Origin: Oxalobacteraceae bacterium
Lineage (GTDB): Bacteria > Pseudomonadota > Gammaproteobacteria > Burkholderiales > Burkholderiaceae_D
DNA: 64,000 nt
Assembly (NCBI GenBank): GCA_013284265.1
Contig: JABTBR010000018.1
Coordinates: 1 to 64,000 of the forward strand
Direction: 5' to 3'
Below the pieces are notes generated by a model, which saw only the letters and a list, made by a program, of their open reading frames with translations, did no database searches and was not told where the DNA came from. Each line of letters opens with the position of its first letter. Position 1 is the stretch's first letter. Below are positions 38,075 to 50,307 of the stretch, piece by piece. The translations under genes were made by a program, and so were the position numbers.

Positions 38075-38788
38075 ATGAGCCACCCACGCCCCCTCGCCAT
38101 CCTGTTCGACCTGGACGACACGCTGTGGCCGATCGCGCCCGTCATCGTCGCCGCCGAACTGAGCCTGCATGACTGGCTGGCCCGCCATGCGCCCAAGGTG
38201 GCGCAGCGGTTCAGTATTGCCGAGCTGCGCGCGCGCCGGATGGCGCTGCTGGAAAGCCAGCCCGAGCTGGCGGTCGACCTGGCCGAGCTGCGCCGCGTCG
38301 GTCTGCGCGCCGTGTTCGAACTGGCCGGCGAGGATCACGCGCACATCGATGGCGCGATCGCCCATTTCCTGGCCCAGCGCAACGCCGTCACCCTGTATGA
38401 GGATGTGCTGCCGGCCTTGCAGGCGATGAAACAGACACTGAGGCTGGGCACCATCACCAATGGCAATGCCGACCTGGCAGCGATCGGCCTGGAAAGCCAC
38501 TTCGAGGTGATGCTGGCGGCCGCCCAGTTTGGCCGTCCCAAGCCGGACCCGGCCATTTTCCTGGCCGCCTGCGCCCAACTTGGGGTGGCGCCGCGCCAGG
38601 CGATCTATGTGGGCGACGATTTGCACCTGGACGTAAGAGGAGCCCAGCAGGCGGGCTTGCGCGCGGTCTGGCTCAATCGCAGCGGCAGCAGCGCCCACCT
38701 GGACGCGGGCATCGTGCCGGACGCGATCTGCGCCAGTTTCGCCGAATTGTTGCGGTGGCTGGAGGGGCAGTTGGCGGCCCAAATGTGA
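38075..38788 (+). CDS. HAD-superfamily hydrolase (YigB-like)
   Basis: The 237-residue cytosolic protein has the four HAD motifs: FDLDDT with nucleophile D12 and acid/base D14, the Thr of TITNGN, the Lys of RPKPDP, and the acidic pair VGDDLHLD. An alpha-helical cap is inserted after motif I, as in subfamily IA phosphatases such as YigB. Substrate unknown. It is divergent from the metallophosphatase gene. Confidence 0.87.
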   Translation: MSHPRPLAILFDLDDTLWPIAPVIVAAELSLHDWLARHAPKVAQRFSIAELRARRMALLESQPELAVDLAELRRVGLRAVFELAGEDHAHIDGAIAHFLAQRNAVTLYEDVLPALQAMKQTLRLGTITNGNADLAAIGLESHFEVMLAAAQFGRPKPDPAIFLAACAQLGVAPRQAIYVGDDLHLDVRGAQQAGLRAVWLNRSGSSAHLDAGIVPDAICASFAELLRWLEGQLAAQM

Positions 38789-38909
38789 GAATCATGTACC
38801 AAGCGGGCGCCCAGCGTGCATAATAAAGCCAGCGCCGTGGCGTACGCAGTGATGCAAACCACCCTTTCCCGAATCAGACAGAACCAGACAGTAGCAGGCA
38901 AACCGACTT

Positions 38910-39926
38910 ATGCAACTCGACACCCGTGCCCAAACGTTGCTCAAAGCGCTGGTAGAGCGCTACATCGCCGACGGCCAGCCGGTCGGCTCGCGCGCGCTTT
39001 CCAAAATTTCCGGCCTCGACCTGTCGCCCGCCACCATCCGCAACATCATGGCCGACCTGGAAGAACTGGGCTATGTGTCCAGTCCGCACACCTCGGCCGG
39101 GCGGGTGCCCACGCCGCGCGGCTACCGCATCTTTGTCGATACCCTGCTGACGGTGCAGCATCTGGAAGAGCCCAGCCTGGCAGGGCGCATGCGCCTGGAG
39201 GCGCCCCAGCCGCAAAAAATGATCGCCAACGCGGCCCAGATGCTGTCCTCGCTGTCGCAATTCGCCGGCGTGGTGCTCAGTCCGCGGCGCGAATCGGTGT
39301 TCCAGCAGATTGAATTCCTGCGCCTGTCCGAAAAACGCATCCTGCTCGTCATCGTCGGTCCCACCGGCGATGTGCAGAACCGCCTGCTGCTGACCGAGGC
39401 CGATTACACCCCGGCCCAGCTGATCCAGTCGGCCAATTACATCAACCAGAACTACGGCGGCCTGGCCTTCGACGAAGTGCGCACGCGCATGCAGAATGAA
39501 TTGCGCCAGTTGCGCGACGATATGGGCAGCCTGATGCAGGCGGCGGTGGAGGCCGGCAGCGAGGCGATGGCCGACAGTTCCGACGATATGGTCATTGCCG
39601 GCGAGCGCAATCTGCTGTCGGTCAGCGACCTGTCCTCGAATATGACGTCGCTACGCCAGATGTTCGATATGTTTGAGCAAAAGACCGGCCTGATGCAACT
39701 GCTCGACGTGTCGAGCAAGGCCAGCGGCGTGCAGATCTTTATCGGCGGCGAGTCCAACCTGGTGCCGATGGATGATATGAGCGTGGTCACCGCGCCCTAC
39801 ACGGCCAACGGCAAGATCGTCGGCACCCTGGGCGTGATCGGGCCGACGCGGATGGCCTATGAGCGGGTGATTCCGATTGTGGATATCACGGCCAAGCTGC
39901 TATCGAACGCGCTTAGCCATAACTAG
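38910..39926 (+). CDS. hrcA: Heat-inducible transcription repressor HrcA
   Basis: HrcA represses groESL and often dnaK operons by binding CIRCE. The 338-residue product has an N-terminal winged helix (about residues 1-75, with [29 protein letters not shown] recognition region) and the dimerisation/GAF-like body. No CIRCE element (TTAGCACTC-N9-GAGTGCTAA) is visible upstream, so it is not obviously self-regulated, and no chaperone gene is in the window. It is convergent with fur. Confidence 0.95.
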   Translation: MQLDTRAQTLLKALVERYIADGQPVGSRALSKISGLDLSPATIRNIMADLEELGYVSSPHTSAGRVPTPRGYRIFVDTLLTVQHLEEPSLAGRMRLEAPQPQKMIANAAQMLSSLSQFAGVVLSPRRESVFQQIEFLRLSEKRILLVIVGPTGDVQNRLLLTEADYTPAQLIQSANYINQNYGGLAFDEVRTRMQNELRQLRDDMGSLMQAAVEAGSEAMADSSDDMVIAGERNLLSVSDLSSNMTSLRQMFDMFEQKTGLMQLLDVSSKASGVQIFIGGESNLVPMDDMSVVTAPYTANGKIVGTLGVIGPTRMAYERVIPIVDITAKLLSNALSHN

Positions 39927-39940
39927 AAGAAGACACTGCC

Positions 39941-39972
39941 GGCGCGGCCCCGGGGCGGGGCGCGCCTTATTG
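39941..39972 (+). terminator. Possible terminator of hrcA
   Basis: A strong GC hairpin, GGCGCG-G-CCCCG paired with CGGGG-CGCGCC around a 3-base loop with one bulge (39941-39966), is followed by TTATTG. It lies 14 bases after the hrcA stop and before the end of convergent fur. Confidence 0.45.
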
Positions 39973-40013
39973 CGCACCAAGCAGCATGCAGCTGAGTGCT
40001 GCGTGCTGAGTGC

Positions 40014-40442
40014 TTAGTGCTTGTGCGGGCAGGCGGTCTTGACGCAGTTGCCGTAGATCGCCAGCGCATGCTCGGCGATCTTGAAACCGCGCTCCTTGGC
40101 GACCATCTGCTGGCGCTGTTCGATTTCCTCGTCAAAGAATTCCTCCACCCGGCCGCAATCGAGGCAGACCAGATGGTCGTGGTGCGAACCTTCGTTCAGT
40201 TCGAAGATGGCCTTGCCCGTCTCGAAATGGTTGCGGTTGAGCAAGCCAGCCTGTTCGAACTGGGTCAGCACGCGGTACACGGTGGCCAGGCCCACATCCA
40301 TATTGTCCGACAGCAAGATCTTGTAGACATCCTCGGCCGTCAGGTGGCGCACTGCGCTGCTCTGGAAAATTTCCAGTATCTTCAGGCGGGGCAGGGTGGC
40401 TTTCAGGCCGCTGGATTTGAGGTCGGTTGGAGTGCTGCTCAT
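40014..40442 (-). CDS. fur: Ferric uptake regulator Fur
   Basis: Fur with Fe(II) represses iron uptake genes. The 142-residue product has an N-terminal winged helix ([14 protein letters not shown]) and a dimerisation domain with [11 protein letters not shown] (H88, H90, C93, C96) and a second Cys pair, C133 and C138. It is divergent from bamE, the omlA-fur arrangement known in Pseudomonas and Burkholderiales. Candidate targets in the window are bfd-tonB, feoAB and bfr. A few direct copies of GAGTGCT-like sequence lie at its 3' end. Confidence 0.97.
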   Translation of the reverse strand: MSSTPTDLKSSGLKATLPRLKILEIFQSSAVRHLTAEDVYKILLSDNMDVGLATVYRVLTQFEQAGLLNRNHFETGKAIFELNEGSHHDHLVCLDCGRVEEFFDEEIEQRQQMVAKERGFKIAEHALAIYGNCVKTACPHKH

Positions 40443-40803
40443 GGTGTGTACTCGTGTGGGGTTAAACTGGCTAAACCGGCGGCCTGGAGAGCGGGCGGCC
40501 CGTGGGCGACCTACAGTTTATCAGTAAAGGGGGAAATCCTGAAACCGCCGGCCGGACCGGACCGGGCTCGCCGCCGCCCGCCGCCGCGCCCCGCAGCGGA
40601 TCTCGCCCGGCCCCGCCCGGGACCCGGGTTTGCCCGGCTTTAATGCTGTGAAATCGTTGTGAAATCAAGGGCTTGGCCCGGCTTTGCCGGCACTTGCCGG
40701 GGACCGATATGTAAGCCTGTGTGAGATCGCCCCACCATCTCGCACCTTGTGCTTTATCATATAGCGTTTTGGCACTTCTGCTCAATCCCAATTGAGGACA
40801 CTT
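40443..40803. other. Divergent fur/bamE intergenic region
   Basis: This 361-base gap holds the promoters of fur (leftward) and bamE (rightward). The middle part (about 40540-40620) is extremely GC-rich; the last 60 bases are AT-richer and include TATCATATAG at 40755-40764, a plausible -10 region for bamE. A partial dyad GGTTAAAC/GCTAAACC lies near 40460-40476. I saw no gene and no good Fur box. Confidence 0.4.
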
Positions 40804-41424
40804 ATGCGCGTCACCCAGGCTTTATCGCAGTCTTTGTTGCACCGTCTTCAACCCAGTGTACCCGTACTGGGCGCCCTGTGCCTGGCGCTGGCCGTATCCG
40901 GCTGTGCTACCCGCACCACGCTGGGCGAAAAGCCCGCAGCGGCCCAGCAAGACAGCGCCGCCGTCACGCCTGGCAGCGGCGCGCAGACCACGTCCATCAC
41001 GCCTTTGCAGAAGTTCATGTGGTTCTTCTCGCCTTACCGTCCCGACATTCAGCAGGGCAACTTCATCTCCGAAGAGATGCTGGCCCAGCTCAAAGTGGGG
41101 CAGACCCGCGACCAGGTGCGTTTCCTGCTCGGCACCCCGCTGCTGACCGACATCTTCCATGGCGAGCGCTGGGACTACCCCTTCCGCCTGGCCAAGGGCA
41201 GTGGCGAAACCACCACCAGCCGCGTGGTCGTGTTCTTCAAGGATGGCAAGGTCGAGCGTTTCGAAGGCGGCAATCTGCCGACCGAGAAAGAATATATCGC
41301 CCGTATCGCCGGCCCTATGCCGGTGATGAAGAAAAACCTGAACGCTCCCGACAATCAGCCTGCGCCGAAATCCGCGCCGCTGCCAGCCGGGACCGACAGC
41401 GCCAGCCCGGTCCCATCGCGCTGA
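40804..41424 (+). CDS. bamE: Outer membrane assembly lipoprotein BamE
   Basis: BamE (OmlA/SmpA) is a lipoprotein of the beta-barrel assembly machine. The 206-residue product has a lipobox AVSGC (Cys34), the family motif YRPDIQQGN and the conserved [19 protein letters not shown] stretch (about 95-115). A C-terminal extension rich in Pro/Ala/Ser follows the domain. ATG 40804 has GAGGA upstream; a TTG four codons earlier is less likely. dapB follows after 28 bases. Confidence 0.94.
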   Translation: MRVTQALSQSLLHRLQPSVPVLGALCLALAVSGCATRTTLGEKPAAAQQDSAAVTPGSGAQTTSITPLQKFMWFFSPYRPDIQQGNFISEEMLAQLKVGQTRDQVRFLLGTPLLTDIFHGERWDYPFRLAKGSGETTTSRVVVFFKDGKVERFEGGNLPTEKEYIARIAGPMPVMKKNLNAPDNQPAPKSAPLPAGTDSASPVPSR

Positions 41425-41452
41425 TGCCGCTGATTTAACCCAAGGAGTAAGC

Positions 41453-42271
41453 ATGACCGTATTGAATATCGCCATCGCCGGTGCCGGCGGCCGCATGGGC
41501 CGCATGTTGATCGAAGCCGTGCAGGAGGCGCCCGATGCGCGCCTGGCCGGCGCCCTCGATATAGCCGCCGCCCCCGGTATCGGCACCGACGCCTCGGCGT
41601 ATCTGGGCAAGCCGTCCGGCGTCTTGATCGAATCGGAGCTGGCCAAGGGCCTGGCCGGCGCCAGCTTCCTGATCGACTTCACCCGTCCGGAAGGCACCCT
41701 GGAGCACCTGGCGTATTGCGCCGAGCACGGCATCAAGCTGATCATCGGCACCACCGGTTTCGATGAAGCGGGCAAGGCGGCGATCGCCGCCGCCGCCAAG
41801 AAGACCGCGATCGTGTTCGCGCCCAATTTCAGCGTGGGCGTCAACGTCACGATGAAATTGCTGGAACTGGCGGCCAAGAACCTGTCGGTGGGCTACGACA
41901 TCGAAGTGATCGAGGCGCACCACCGCCACAAGGTCGATGCGCCGTCCGGCACCGCGCTGAAGATGGGCGAAGTGATCGCCGATGCGCTGGGCCGCGACCT
42001 GAAGGATTGCGCCGTCTACGCGCGCGAAGGCGTCACCGGCGAACGCGATCCATCGTCGATCGGCTTTGCCACCATCCGCGGCGGCGACATCATCGGCGAC
42101 CACACCGTGCTGTTCGCCGGCACCGGCGAGCGTATCGAGATCAGCCACAAGTCCAGCAGCCGCGTCAGCTACGCCCACGGTGCCATCCGCGCCGCGCGCT
42201 TCCTGGCCGACAAGCAGACCGGCCTGTTCGACATGAACGACGTGCTCGCGCTCAACGCACTCAATACCTAA
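41453..42271 (+). CDS. dapB: 4-hydroxy-tetrahydrodipicolinate reductase
   Basis: DapB makes tetrahydrodipicolinate for lysine and diaminopimelate synthesis. The 272-residue product has the nucleotide-binding GAGGRMGRM (10-18), IGTTGF, and the catalytic [19 protein letters not shown] precedes ATG 41453. The exbB-like gene starts 4 bases after its stop. Confidence 0.97.
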   Translation: MTVLNIAIAGAGGRMGRMLIEAVQEAPDARLAGALDIAAAPGIGTDASAYLGKPSGVLIESELAKGLAGASFLIDFTRPEGTLEHLAYCAEHGIKLIIGTTGFDEAGKAAIAAAAKKTAIVFAPNFSVGVNVTMKLLELAAKNLSVGYDIEVIEAHHRHKVDAPSGTALKMGEVIADALGRDLKDCAVYAREGVTGERDPSSIGFATIRGGDIIGDHTVLFAGTGERIEISHKSSSRVSYAHGAIRAARFLADKQTGLFDMNDVLALNALNT

Positions 42272-42274
42272 GCA

Positions 42275-42961
42275 ATGACAGCCGCCCCGGACAATCATTT
42301 CAGCCTGGCGCGCTACTGGGAACAGGGCGACGCCATCAGCCACGCGGTGGCCTATCTGCTGCTGGCGATGTCGCTGGTGAGCTGGTTCTACATCCTGGCC
42401 AAGACCTATGCGGCCTGGCGGGTGCGGCGCGGTTCGCCGGCGGTGCAAGCGTTCTGGGATGCGCCGACCATGCACGACGGCGTGGCCGGCCTGACTCTGG
42501 CCGATCCGGAAAAGATTTTCGCGCCGCTGGCCCAGGCCGGCGCGGCCCAGCTGCTGGTGGCCGGCCGTCCTTCGCTGGGCGGCGAGATGGGCCATGCCGA
42601 GCAGGTCACGCGGGTGTTGCGCGGCGCGCTGCAGCGCGCCACCCAGCGCCTGGAAGGCGGGCTGACCCTGCTCGCCTCGATCGGCTCGACCGCGCCCTTC
42701 GTGGGCTTGCTGGGCACGGTCTGGGGCATTTATCAGGCGCTGGCCAATGTCTCGGCGGCCGGCACGGTGCAGATCGACAAGGTGGCCGGCCCGGTGGGCG
42801 AGGCGCTGATCATGACGGCCATCGGCCTGTCGGTAGCCATTCCGGCCGTACTGGCGTATAACGGATTTAACCGCGTCAACCGCCTGACCCTGGCCGAGCT
42901 CGATGCCTTCGCGCACGACCTGCACGCCTACCTGACCACCGGCGAGCGCCTGCGCAAATAG
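42275..42961 (+). CDS. exbB: MotA/TolQ/ExbB proton channel family protein (ExbB-like)
   Basis: This 228-residue inner-membrane protein has three hydrophobic helices (about residues 22-46, 128-155 and 170-195). The conserved SIGSTAPFVGLLGTVWGI segment is at the second helix. With ExbD it should form the proton channel that drives TonB. It could instead be a TolQ paralogue, but there are no tolA/tolB/pal genes here, and TonB and TonB receptors are in the window. Confidence 0.88.
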   Translation: MTAAPDNHFSLARYWEQGDAISHAVAYLLLAMSLVSWFYILAKTYAAWRVRRGSPAVQAFWDAPTMHDGVAGLTLADPEKIFAPLAQAGAAQLLVAGRPSLGGEMGHAEQVTRVLRGALQRATQRLEGGLTLLASIGSTAPFVGLLGTVWGIYQALANVSAAGTVQIDKVAGPVGEALIMTAIGLSVAIPAVLAYNGFNRVNRLTLAELDAFAHDLHAYLTTGERLRK

Positions 42962-42981
42962 GCGCTTCGAGGAGAGTAGCG

Positions 42982-43407
42982 ATGGCTTTTGGTTCATTCA
43001 ATCATCACCGCCAGCAAGGCCCGATGGCCGACATCAATGTCACGCCGATGGTCGATGTGATGCTGGTGCTGCTGGTGATCTTCATCATCAGCGCGCCCAT
43101 GTTCACCCAGGCCGTCAAACTGGAACTGCCCAAGGCACAAGCCCAGGCCAGCGCCCAGCAGGCCAACACGATCACGCTGGCGATCGACGCCAAGGGCAAG
43201 ACCTTCTGGAACAATGAAGCGCTGGACGCGCCCACGCTGGAAGCCCGGCTGGTCGCCGCCAGCAAGCTCGACCCGCAGCCCGAGCTGCAGTTGCGCGCCG
43301 ACAAGGACACCCGCTACGAAGTGGTGGCCCAGCTCATGGCCGCGGCCCAGGGCAGCGGCTTGAGCAAGCTGGGCTTTGTCACCGACCCACAGAAAGAGAA
43401 AAAATAA
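42982..43407 (+). CDS. exbD: Biopolymer transport protein ExbD
   Basis: This 141-residue protein has one transmembrane helix (about residues 22-43) with the essential Asp25 in NVTPMVDVMLVLLVIFII and a periplasmic domain. It partners the ExbB-like protein encoded 20 bases upstream. GAGGAGAG precedes the ATG. Its stop overlaps the start of the next gene by one base. Confidence 0.92.
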   Translation: MAFGSFNHHRQQGPMADINVTPMVDVMLVLLVIFIISAPMFTQAVKLELPKAQAQASAQQANTITLAIDAKGKTFWNNEALDAPTLEARLVAASKLDPQPELQLRADKDTRYEVVAQLMAAAQGSGLSKLGFVTDPQKEKK

Positions 43408-43733
43408 TGGCAACCGCAGAACTGAATGGCGCCGCCATCACCGATTTCACCAGCTTCCACAGCGCCTGCCAGGCGGCGATGGGCTTTCCCGACACCTATG
43501 TCCACACGATGGATTGCTGGATCGACTGCCTGAGCTATCTGCGCGATGAGGATGGCATGACCAAATTCCACCTGAAGCCGAACGAGGTGCTCGACATCGT
43601 CATCCTCGACTCGGCCGCGATGAAGGCCCAGGTGCCGGACATCCTGGAAGAAGTGACCTATTGCGTGGCCGGCATCAACGAACGCTACGATGACTACGGC
43701 GAGAAGCCGGCCCTGAAACTGACCCTCCGTTAA
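43407..43733 (+). CDS. Barstar-family (barnase-inhibitor-like) protein
   Basis: The 108-residue protein has the barstar pattern FHSACQAAMGFPDTYVHTMD-CWIDCLSYL (about residues 16-45), in which the Asp/Trp-rich helix would insert into the active site of a barnase-type RNase, then the DGMTKFHLKPNEVLDIVILD strand region seen in many orphan barstar proteins. No barnase gene is nearby. Overlap of its ATG with the exbD stop implies coupled translation. Partner unknown. Confidence 0.7.
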   Translation: MATAELNGAAITDFTSFHSACQAAMGFPDTYVHTMDCWIDCLSYLRDEDGMTKFHLKPNEVLDIVILDSAAMKAQVPDILEEVTYCVAGINERYDDYGEKPALKLTLR

Positions 43734-43745
43734 GTCTGCGCTGAT

Positions 43746-44111
43746 TCAGCGCACCGCTGTCGGATCGAAGACCGGGTTTTCGATCAGCCCCAGCATATTG
43801 CCGAAGGGGTCGCTCACTTCGGCCACCTTGATGCCTTCGCCCACATCCTGGATCGGGTGGGTGATGGTGGCGCCCAAGGCCACCACGCGCGCCAGATCCT
43901 GCTCGATATTCTCCACCCCCCAGTAAGCGCGGCTGCCGCTCACGCCCGGCTCGCCGTCCGGGATCAGGCCCAGTTCGAAGCCGCCGATGGCAAAGCCCGC
44001 ATAAAACGGCTGGTCGAAATACGGCGCCACGCCGAACGCCTCGCTATACCAGGCCTTGCCCTTGTCCATATCCGGCACCGGATAAATGACCGTGCGTAAT
44101 CCCTTGAACAT
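43746..44111 (-). CDS. VOC-family (glyoxalase/bleomycin resistance-like) protein
   Basis: The 121-residue protein has a single VOC domain with the start FKGLRTVIYPVPDMDKGKAWY, the central YWGVENIEQDL and the C-terminal EVSDPFGNMLGLIENP, typical of glyoxalase-superfamily enzymes of unknown substrate. It is 73 bases downstream of an AraC-type regulator on the same strand and may be controlled by it. A GCGCTG-ATT-CAGCGC hairpin (43738-43752) covers its stop. Confidence 0.83.
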   Translation of the reverse strand: MFKGLRTVIYPVPDMDKGKAWYSEAFGVAPYFDQPFYAGFAIGGFELGLIPDGEPGVSGSRAYWGVENIEQDLARVVALGATITHPIQDVGEGIKVAEVSDPFGNMLGLIENPVFDPTAVR

Positions 44112-44184
44112 GTCTGTCTCCCTGTGAGCTTGTGAAAAACACTATCTTGTCACAGCGCGCGCCGGCGCGATTGGAAAAATGGAA

Positions 44185-44946
44185 TCAGGCCAGGGCGAAG
44201 CGTTGCGGCGTGCTGCCGGCGAATTCCTGGAAATCGTGGATCAGATGGGATTGGTCGAAATAGCCGCAGTCGAGCGCCAGTTGGGCCCAGTCCGGCGCGG
44301 CGCCCGTCCGTGCCGCTTCATCGGTCAGCATGGCGGTGGCGCGGCGAAAGCGGCTGATGCGCGCATACAGCTTGGGAGTCAGCCCCACCTGGACACGGAA
44401 CTGCGCCGCCAGATGCTGGCGCGACACCCCTAATTGCTGCGCCAGCGCATCGACGCGCAGTGCGCCGTCACTGCCATCAATGGCAGCCAGCGCGCGCCGC
44501 ACTATCAAGGTGCCCATCGCGGAGGGGCTGAGCTTGCGCAGTTGCGCCAGCAAATGCTGCTCAATCAAGTGAATGCGTTCACGATCCGATAGCGCCCTGG
44601 CCCACAGCGCATCGGTCAGCCGCGCCGCCGCGCCCCGTTCCCACAGCAGGTCGATATCGGCGCGCTGGTCGTTCAGTTCGTGCAGCGGCAAGCCCAGAAA
44701 CAGTCCCGCCGCCCCCGGCTTGAAGCGCACCGCCACCGTGCGCACTGGCAAGGGGCTGGCCACACGAATAGCCCGGCTCATCATCCCCACCGCAAAGCCG
44801 GCCGATCCCTGATCCTGCCACAGGATGTCGACACAGTTATCCGGCAACACCCGATGCGCCGCCCCGCCGCCGACAGAGCAGGCGCTCCACGTGCAGGCAA
44901 CAAAGGCCGACAAGGCAGGGTGGGGCGGGTATTCCTGATAGCGCAT
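44185..44946 (-). CDS. AraC-family transcriptional regulator
   Basis: This 253-residue regulator has an N-terminal cupin-like domain of the DUF6597 type (about 1-110, with RYQEYPPHPALSAFVACTW) and a C-terminal double helix-turn-helix (about 150-253) with the first HTH around VDALAQQLGVSRQHLAAQF and the second at LALDCGYFDQSHLIHDF. It probably regulates the VOC gene just downstream. The effector is unknown. Start ATG 44946. Confidence 0.87.
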   Translation of the reverse strand: MRYQEYPPHPALSAFVACTWSACSVGGGAAHRVLPDNCVDILWQDQGSAGFAVGMMSRAIRVASPLPVRTVAVRFKPGAAGLFLGLPLHELNDQRADIDLLWERGAAARLTDALWARALSDRERIHLIEQHLLAQLRKLSPSAMGTLIVRRALAAIDGSDGALRVDALAQQLGVSRQHLAAQFRVQVGLTPKLYARISRFRRATAMLTDEAARTGAAPDWAQLALDCGYFDQSHLIHDFQEFAGSTPQRFALA

Positions 44947-45048
44947 GAGAGAGTCAATAAAGTTAAATAAAAAACCACAAAAATAATGCTCAATATATAA
45001 TTACTATATAGATATGTTTAATAATATCTTAACTAAACTGGAGTAATT

Positions 45049-45723
45049 ATGAAAAAAATTGCAACTCTGTTCGCCGCGATGGCCTTCGCCGGCTCCGCCA
45101 ACGCATCGATCTACAGCTACGATTTCACCGCGACCGTCTATGACATCACCGAATCGGTGCAAGGTGCCTACCATCACGTCGATTCGAGCTCCCTTTCCGG
45201 CGAACTGATCGCAAATGGCAGAGTCATTCATGGCCGCGTTACTTACGATACGAGTACTGAGCTCGACCCCTTCTACATGCCACATCACATGTGGGACAAC
45301 AACATGTATTCTGGCACTATCAACCAGAACACGGTCGCCGCAGATGTGGGTACGCCGCGCACCCAGCTGGAGTCCGGGAATACCATTAAGATTAACAACA
45401 ATACGTACCCGGATGGGAGCGATAGTTTCAGCATTAGCGAGTACGGTAGCCTCGGTGGCGCGGGAGAGGGCCGCGGTATTGCCTTTACCGATCACACCGG
45501 CGCGCTCCTTGACTCTGCCAAGCTGAGCGACCCTATGAATTTTTCTGCGCTTGGCTCGGGCTATTTCTGGTATTCGTTTTCCAAACCCAATAGCGGAGGC
45601 TATATGACAGCGATGGCTCGGATCGATTCGCTCAGCGCGACCCCGGTACCGGAACCGACCACTTATGCCATGCTCGGCGCTGGCCTGGCGCTGCTGGCCT
45701 GGCGTAAAAAAGCGCGCGCCTGA
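45049..45723 (+). CDS. PEP-CTERM sorting domain protein
   Basis: This 224-residue exported protein has a signal peptide (cleavage near ANA-SI, about residue 19), a beta-rich body with no recognised domain, and a C-terminal PEP-CTERM signal: PVPEPTTYAML, a hydrophobic stretch, then RKKARA. An exosortase/EpsH system elsewhere in the genome should process it at the cell surface. Base composition is more AT-rich than its neighbours, especially the 102-base upstream region, which contains TATAAT at 44996-45001. GGAG precedes the ATG. A terminator follows. Confidence 0.85.
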   Translation: MKKIATLFAAMAFAGSANASIYSYDFTATVYDITESVQGAYHHVDSSSLSGELIANGRVIHGRVTYDTSTELDPFYMPHHMWDNNMYSGTINQNTVAADVGTPRTQLESGNTIKINNNTYPDGSDSFSISEYGSLGGAGEGRGIAFTDHTGALLDSAKLSDPMNFSALGSGYFWYSFSKPNSGGYMTAMARIDSLSATPVPEPTTYAMLGAGLALLAWRKKARA

Positions 45724-45734
45724 TACTCGGATGA

Positions 45735-48638
<2,904 letters not shown>

Positions 48639-49226
48639 ATGACGATGGCGACTATCTCCGTGTTGTTCCGGCGCGGCCGGCTGTGGGGCGCGCTGCTGGC
48701 GCTGTCCTTGATGCTGTCGGCCTGCGGCTTCCATCTGCGCGGGAACGGCGGCCAGTACGCGCTGCCTTTCCCATCGCTGTATGTGGGACTGCCGGAGGCG
48801 TCGCCATTGGCGATTGACCTCAAGCGCAATATCCGCGCGACCGGCAGCACCACGGTGGCGGCGTCGGCCAAGGATGCCGACGGCGTCATCGAAGTGCTGA
48901 CCGATCCCGAAAAGACCCGCAGCAAGTCCATCCTGTCGCTCAATGCCAATGGCCGGGTGCGCGAATATCTGCTGGCCTACAATATCGTGTTCCGGGTGCG
49001 CGACCGCCTGGGCAACGAGCTGCTGGGACCGACCCAGATCGCGCTGAACCGTCCGCTGACCTTCAACGAAACCCAGTTGCTGGCCAAGGAACAGGAAGAA
49101 GCGCTGCTGTACCGCGACATGCAGACCGATCTGGTCCAGCAGATGATGCGCCGCCTGGCCGCCATCAAGCCGGTGGTGACGATGTCGGTCGCGCCTGAGG
49201 CGCCGGTCGCCGCGCCCAAGCAGTAA
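48639..49226 (+). CDS. lptE: LPS-assembly lipoprotein LptE
   Basis: LptE plugs the LptD barrel and helps LPS insertion. The 195-residue product has a lipobox LMLSAC (Cys29) followed by GFHLRG, the family hallmark, and an alpha/beta domain. The ATG follows the leuS stop without a gap; a second ATG is two codons later. The order leuS-lptE-holA is conserved in proteobacteria. Confidence 0.94.
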   Translation: MTMATISVLFRRGRLWGALLALSLMLSACGFHLRGNGGQYALPFPSLYVGLPEASPLAIDLKRNIRATGSTTVAASAKDADGVIEVLTDPEKTRSKSILSLNANGRVREYLLAYNIVFRVRDRLGNELLGPTQIALNRPLTFNETQLLAKEQEEALLYRDMQTDLVQQMMRRLAAIKPVVTMSVAPEAPVAAPKQ

Positions 49227-49235
49227 GGAAGCCAT

Positions 49236-50252
49236 ATGCAATTGCGGGTTGAAGCACTCGATGGCCATCTGGGCAAGCCGCTGGCACAGCTGTATGTGAT
49301 CACCAGCGACGAGCATCTGCTGGCGCTGGAGGCGGCCGACAAGATCCGCCGGGCCGCGCGTGCCCAGGGCTATTCCGAGCGCGACGTGCTGACCGTCGAG
49401 CGCAGCTTCAAGTGGGGCGAACTGCTGGCGGCCAACCAGGCCCTGTCCCTGTTCGGCGACAAGAAGCTGATCGAGCTGCGCATCCCCACCGGCAAGCCGG
49501 GCAAGGATGGCGGCGCGGCGCTACAGAACTATGTCAAGGACCTCAGCCCCGACAACCTGACCCTGATCACCCTGCCCAAGCTGGACTGGCAGACCCAGAA
49601 GGCGGCCTGGGTGGCGGCGCTGCAGCAGGCGGCCGTCTACATCGACATCGCCCAGATCGAAAGGGCGGCGCTGCCCAACTGGATCGGCCAGCGCCTGGCC
49701 GCCCAGGGCCAGAGCGCCGACCGCGCCAGCATCGACTTCATCGCCGACCGGGTCGAAGGCAATCTGCTGGCCGCGCACCAGGAGATCCAGAAACTGGCGC
49801 TGCTGCACGAACCGGGCAAGCTGACTTACGAGCAGGTGCAGGAAGCGGTGCTCAATGTGGCGCGCTACGATGTGTTCAAGCTGAGCGAGGCGATGCTCTC
49901 CGGCGACCCGGCCCGGCTGGTGCGCATGCTGGAAGGGCTGAAGGGCGAGGGCGAGGCCCTGCCGCTGGTTTTGTGGGCGGTCTCCGAAGAAATCAGGACG
50001 CTGTTAAAATTGAAAGCCGGGATGGCACAAGGCCGTCCGCTGGGCGCGCTGCTCAAGGAATACCGCATCTGGGGGCCGCGCGAACGCATGATGGACCCGG
50101 CGCTGCGGCGCATTTCGCTGCCCACGCTGGAAGCGGCCATGAAGGACGCGGCCCAGGTGGACAAGATGATCAAGGGCCTGCGCGCCAAGGCGTTCGCAGG
50201 CGATGCCTGGGACGCCATGTTGCAGCTCGCACTGAAAGTGGCACGCGGCTAG
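49236..50252 (+). CDS. holA: DNA polymerase III subunit delta
   Basis: HolA is the clamp-opening wrench of the clamp loader. The 338-residue product fits the family length, with the N-terminal LYVITSDEHLLALEAADKI, an AAA+-like fold without a working Walker A, and C-terminal KLKAGMAQGRPL. It begins 9 bases after lptE. proA follows after 55 bases. Confidence 0.95.
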   Translation: MQLRVEALDGHLGKPLAQLYVITSDEHLLALEAADKIRRAARAQGYSERDVLTVERSFKWGELLAANQALSLFGDKKLIELRIPTGKPGKDGGAALQNYVKDLSPDNLTLITLPKLDWQTQKAAWVAALQQAAVYIDIAQIERAALPNWIGQRLAAQGQSADRASIDFIADRVEGNLLAAHQEIQKLALLHEPGKLTYEQVQEAVLNVARYDVFKLSEAMLSGDPARLVRMLEGLKGEGEALPLVLWAVSEEIRTLLKLKAGMAQGRPLGALLKEYRIWGPRERMMDPALRRISLPTLEAAMKDAAQVDKMIKGLRAKAFAGDAWDAMLQLALKVARG

Positions 50253-50307
50253 GCTGTCTGGATAAGCAGTGTGGAAAATTCGAGGCACAGCCTTTACAAG
50301 GATGACG

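Noticed and set aside
39990..40024. Clustered GAGTGCT-like repeats near the ends of hrcA and fur as a possible CIRCE element
   Set aside because: They are direct, not inverted, repeats; the TTAGCACTC-N9-GAGTGCTAA form is not present and they lie downstream of hrcA.
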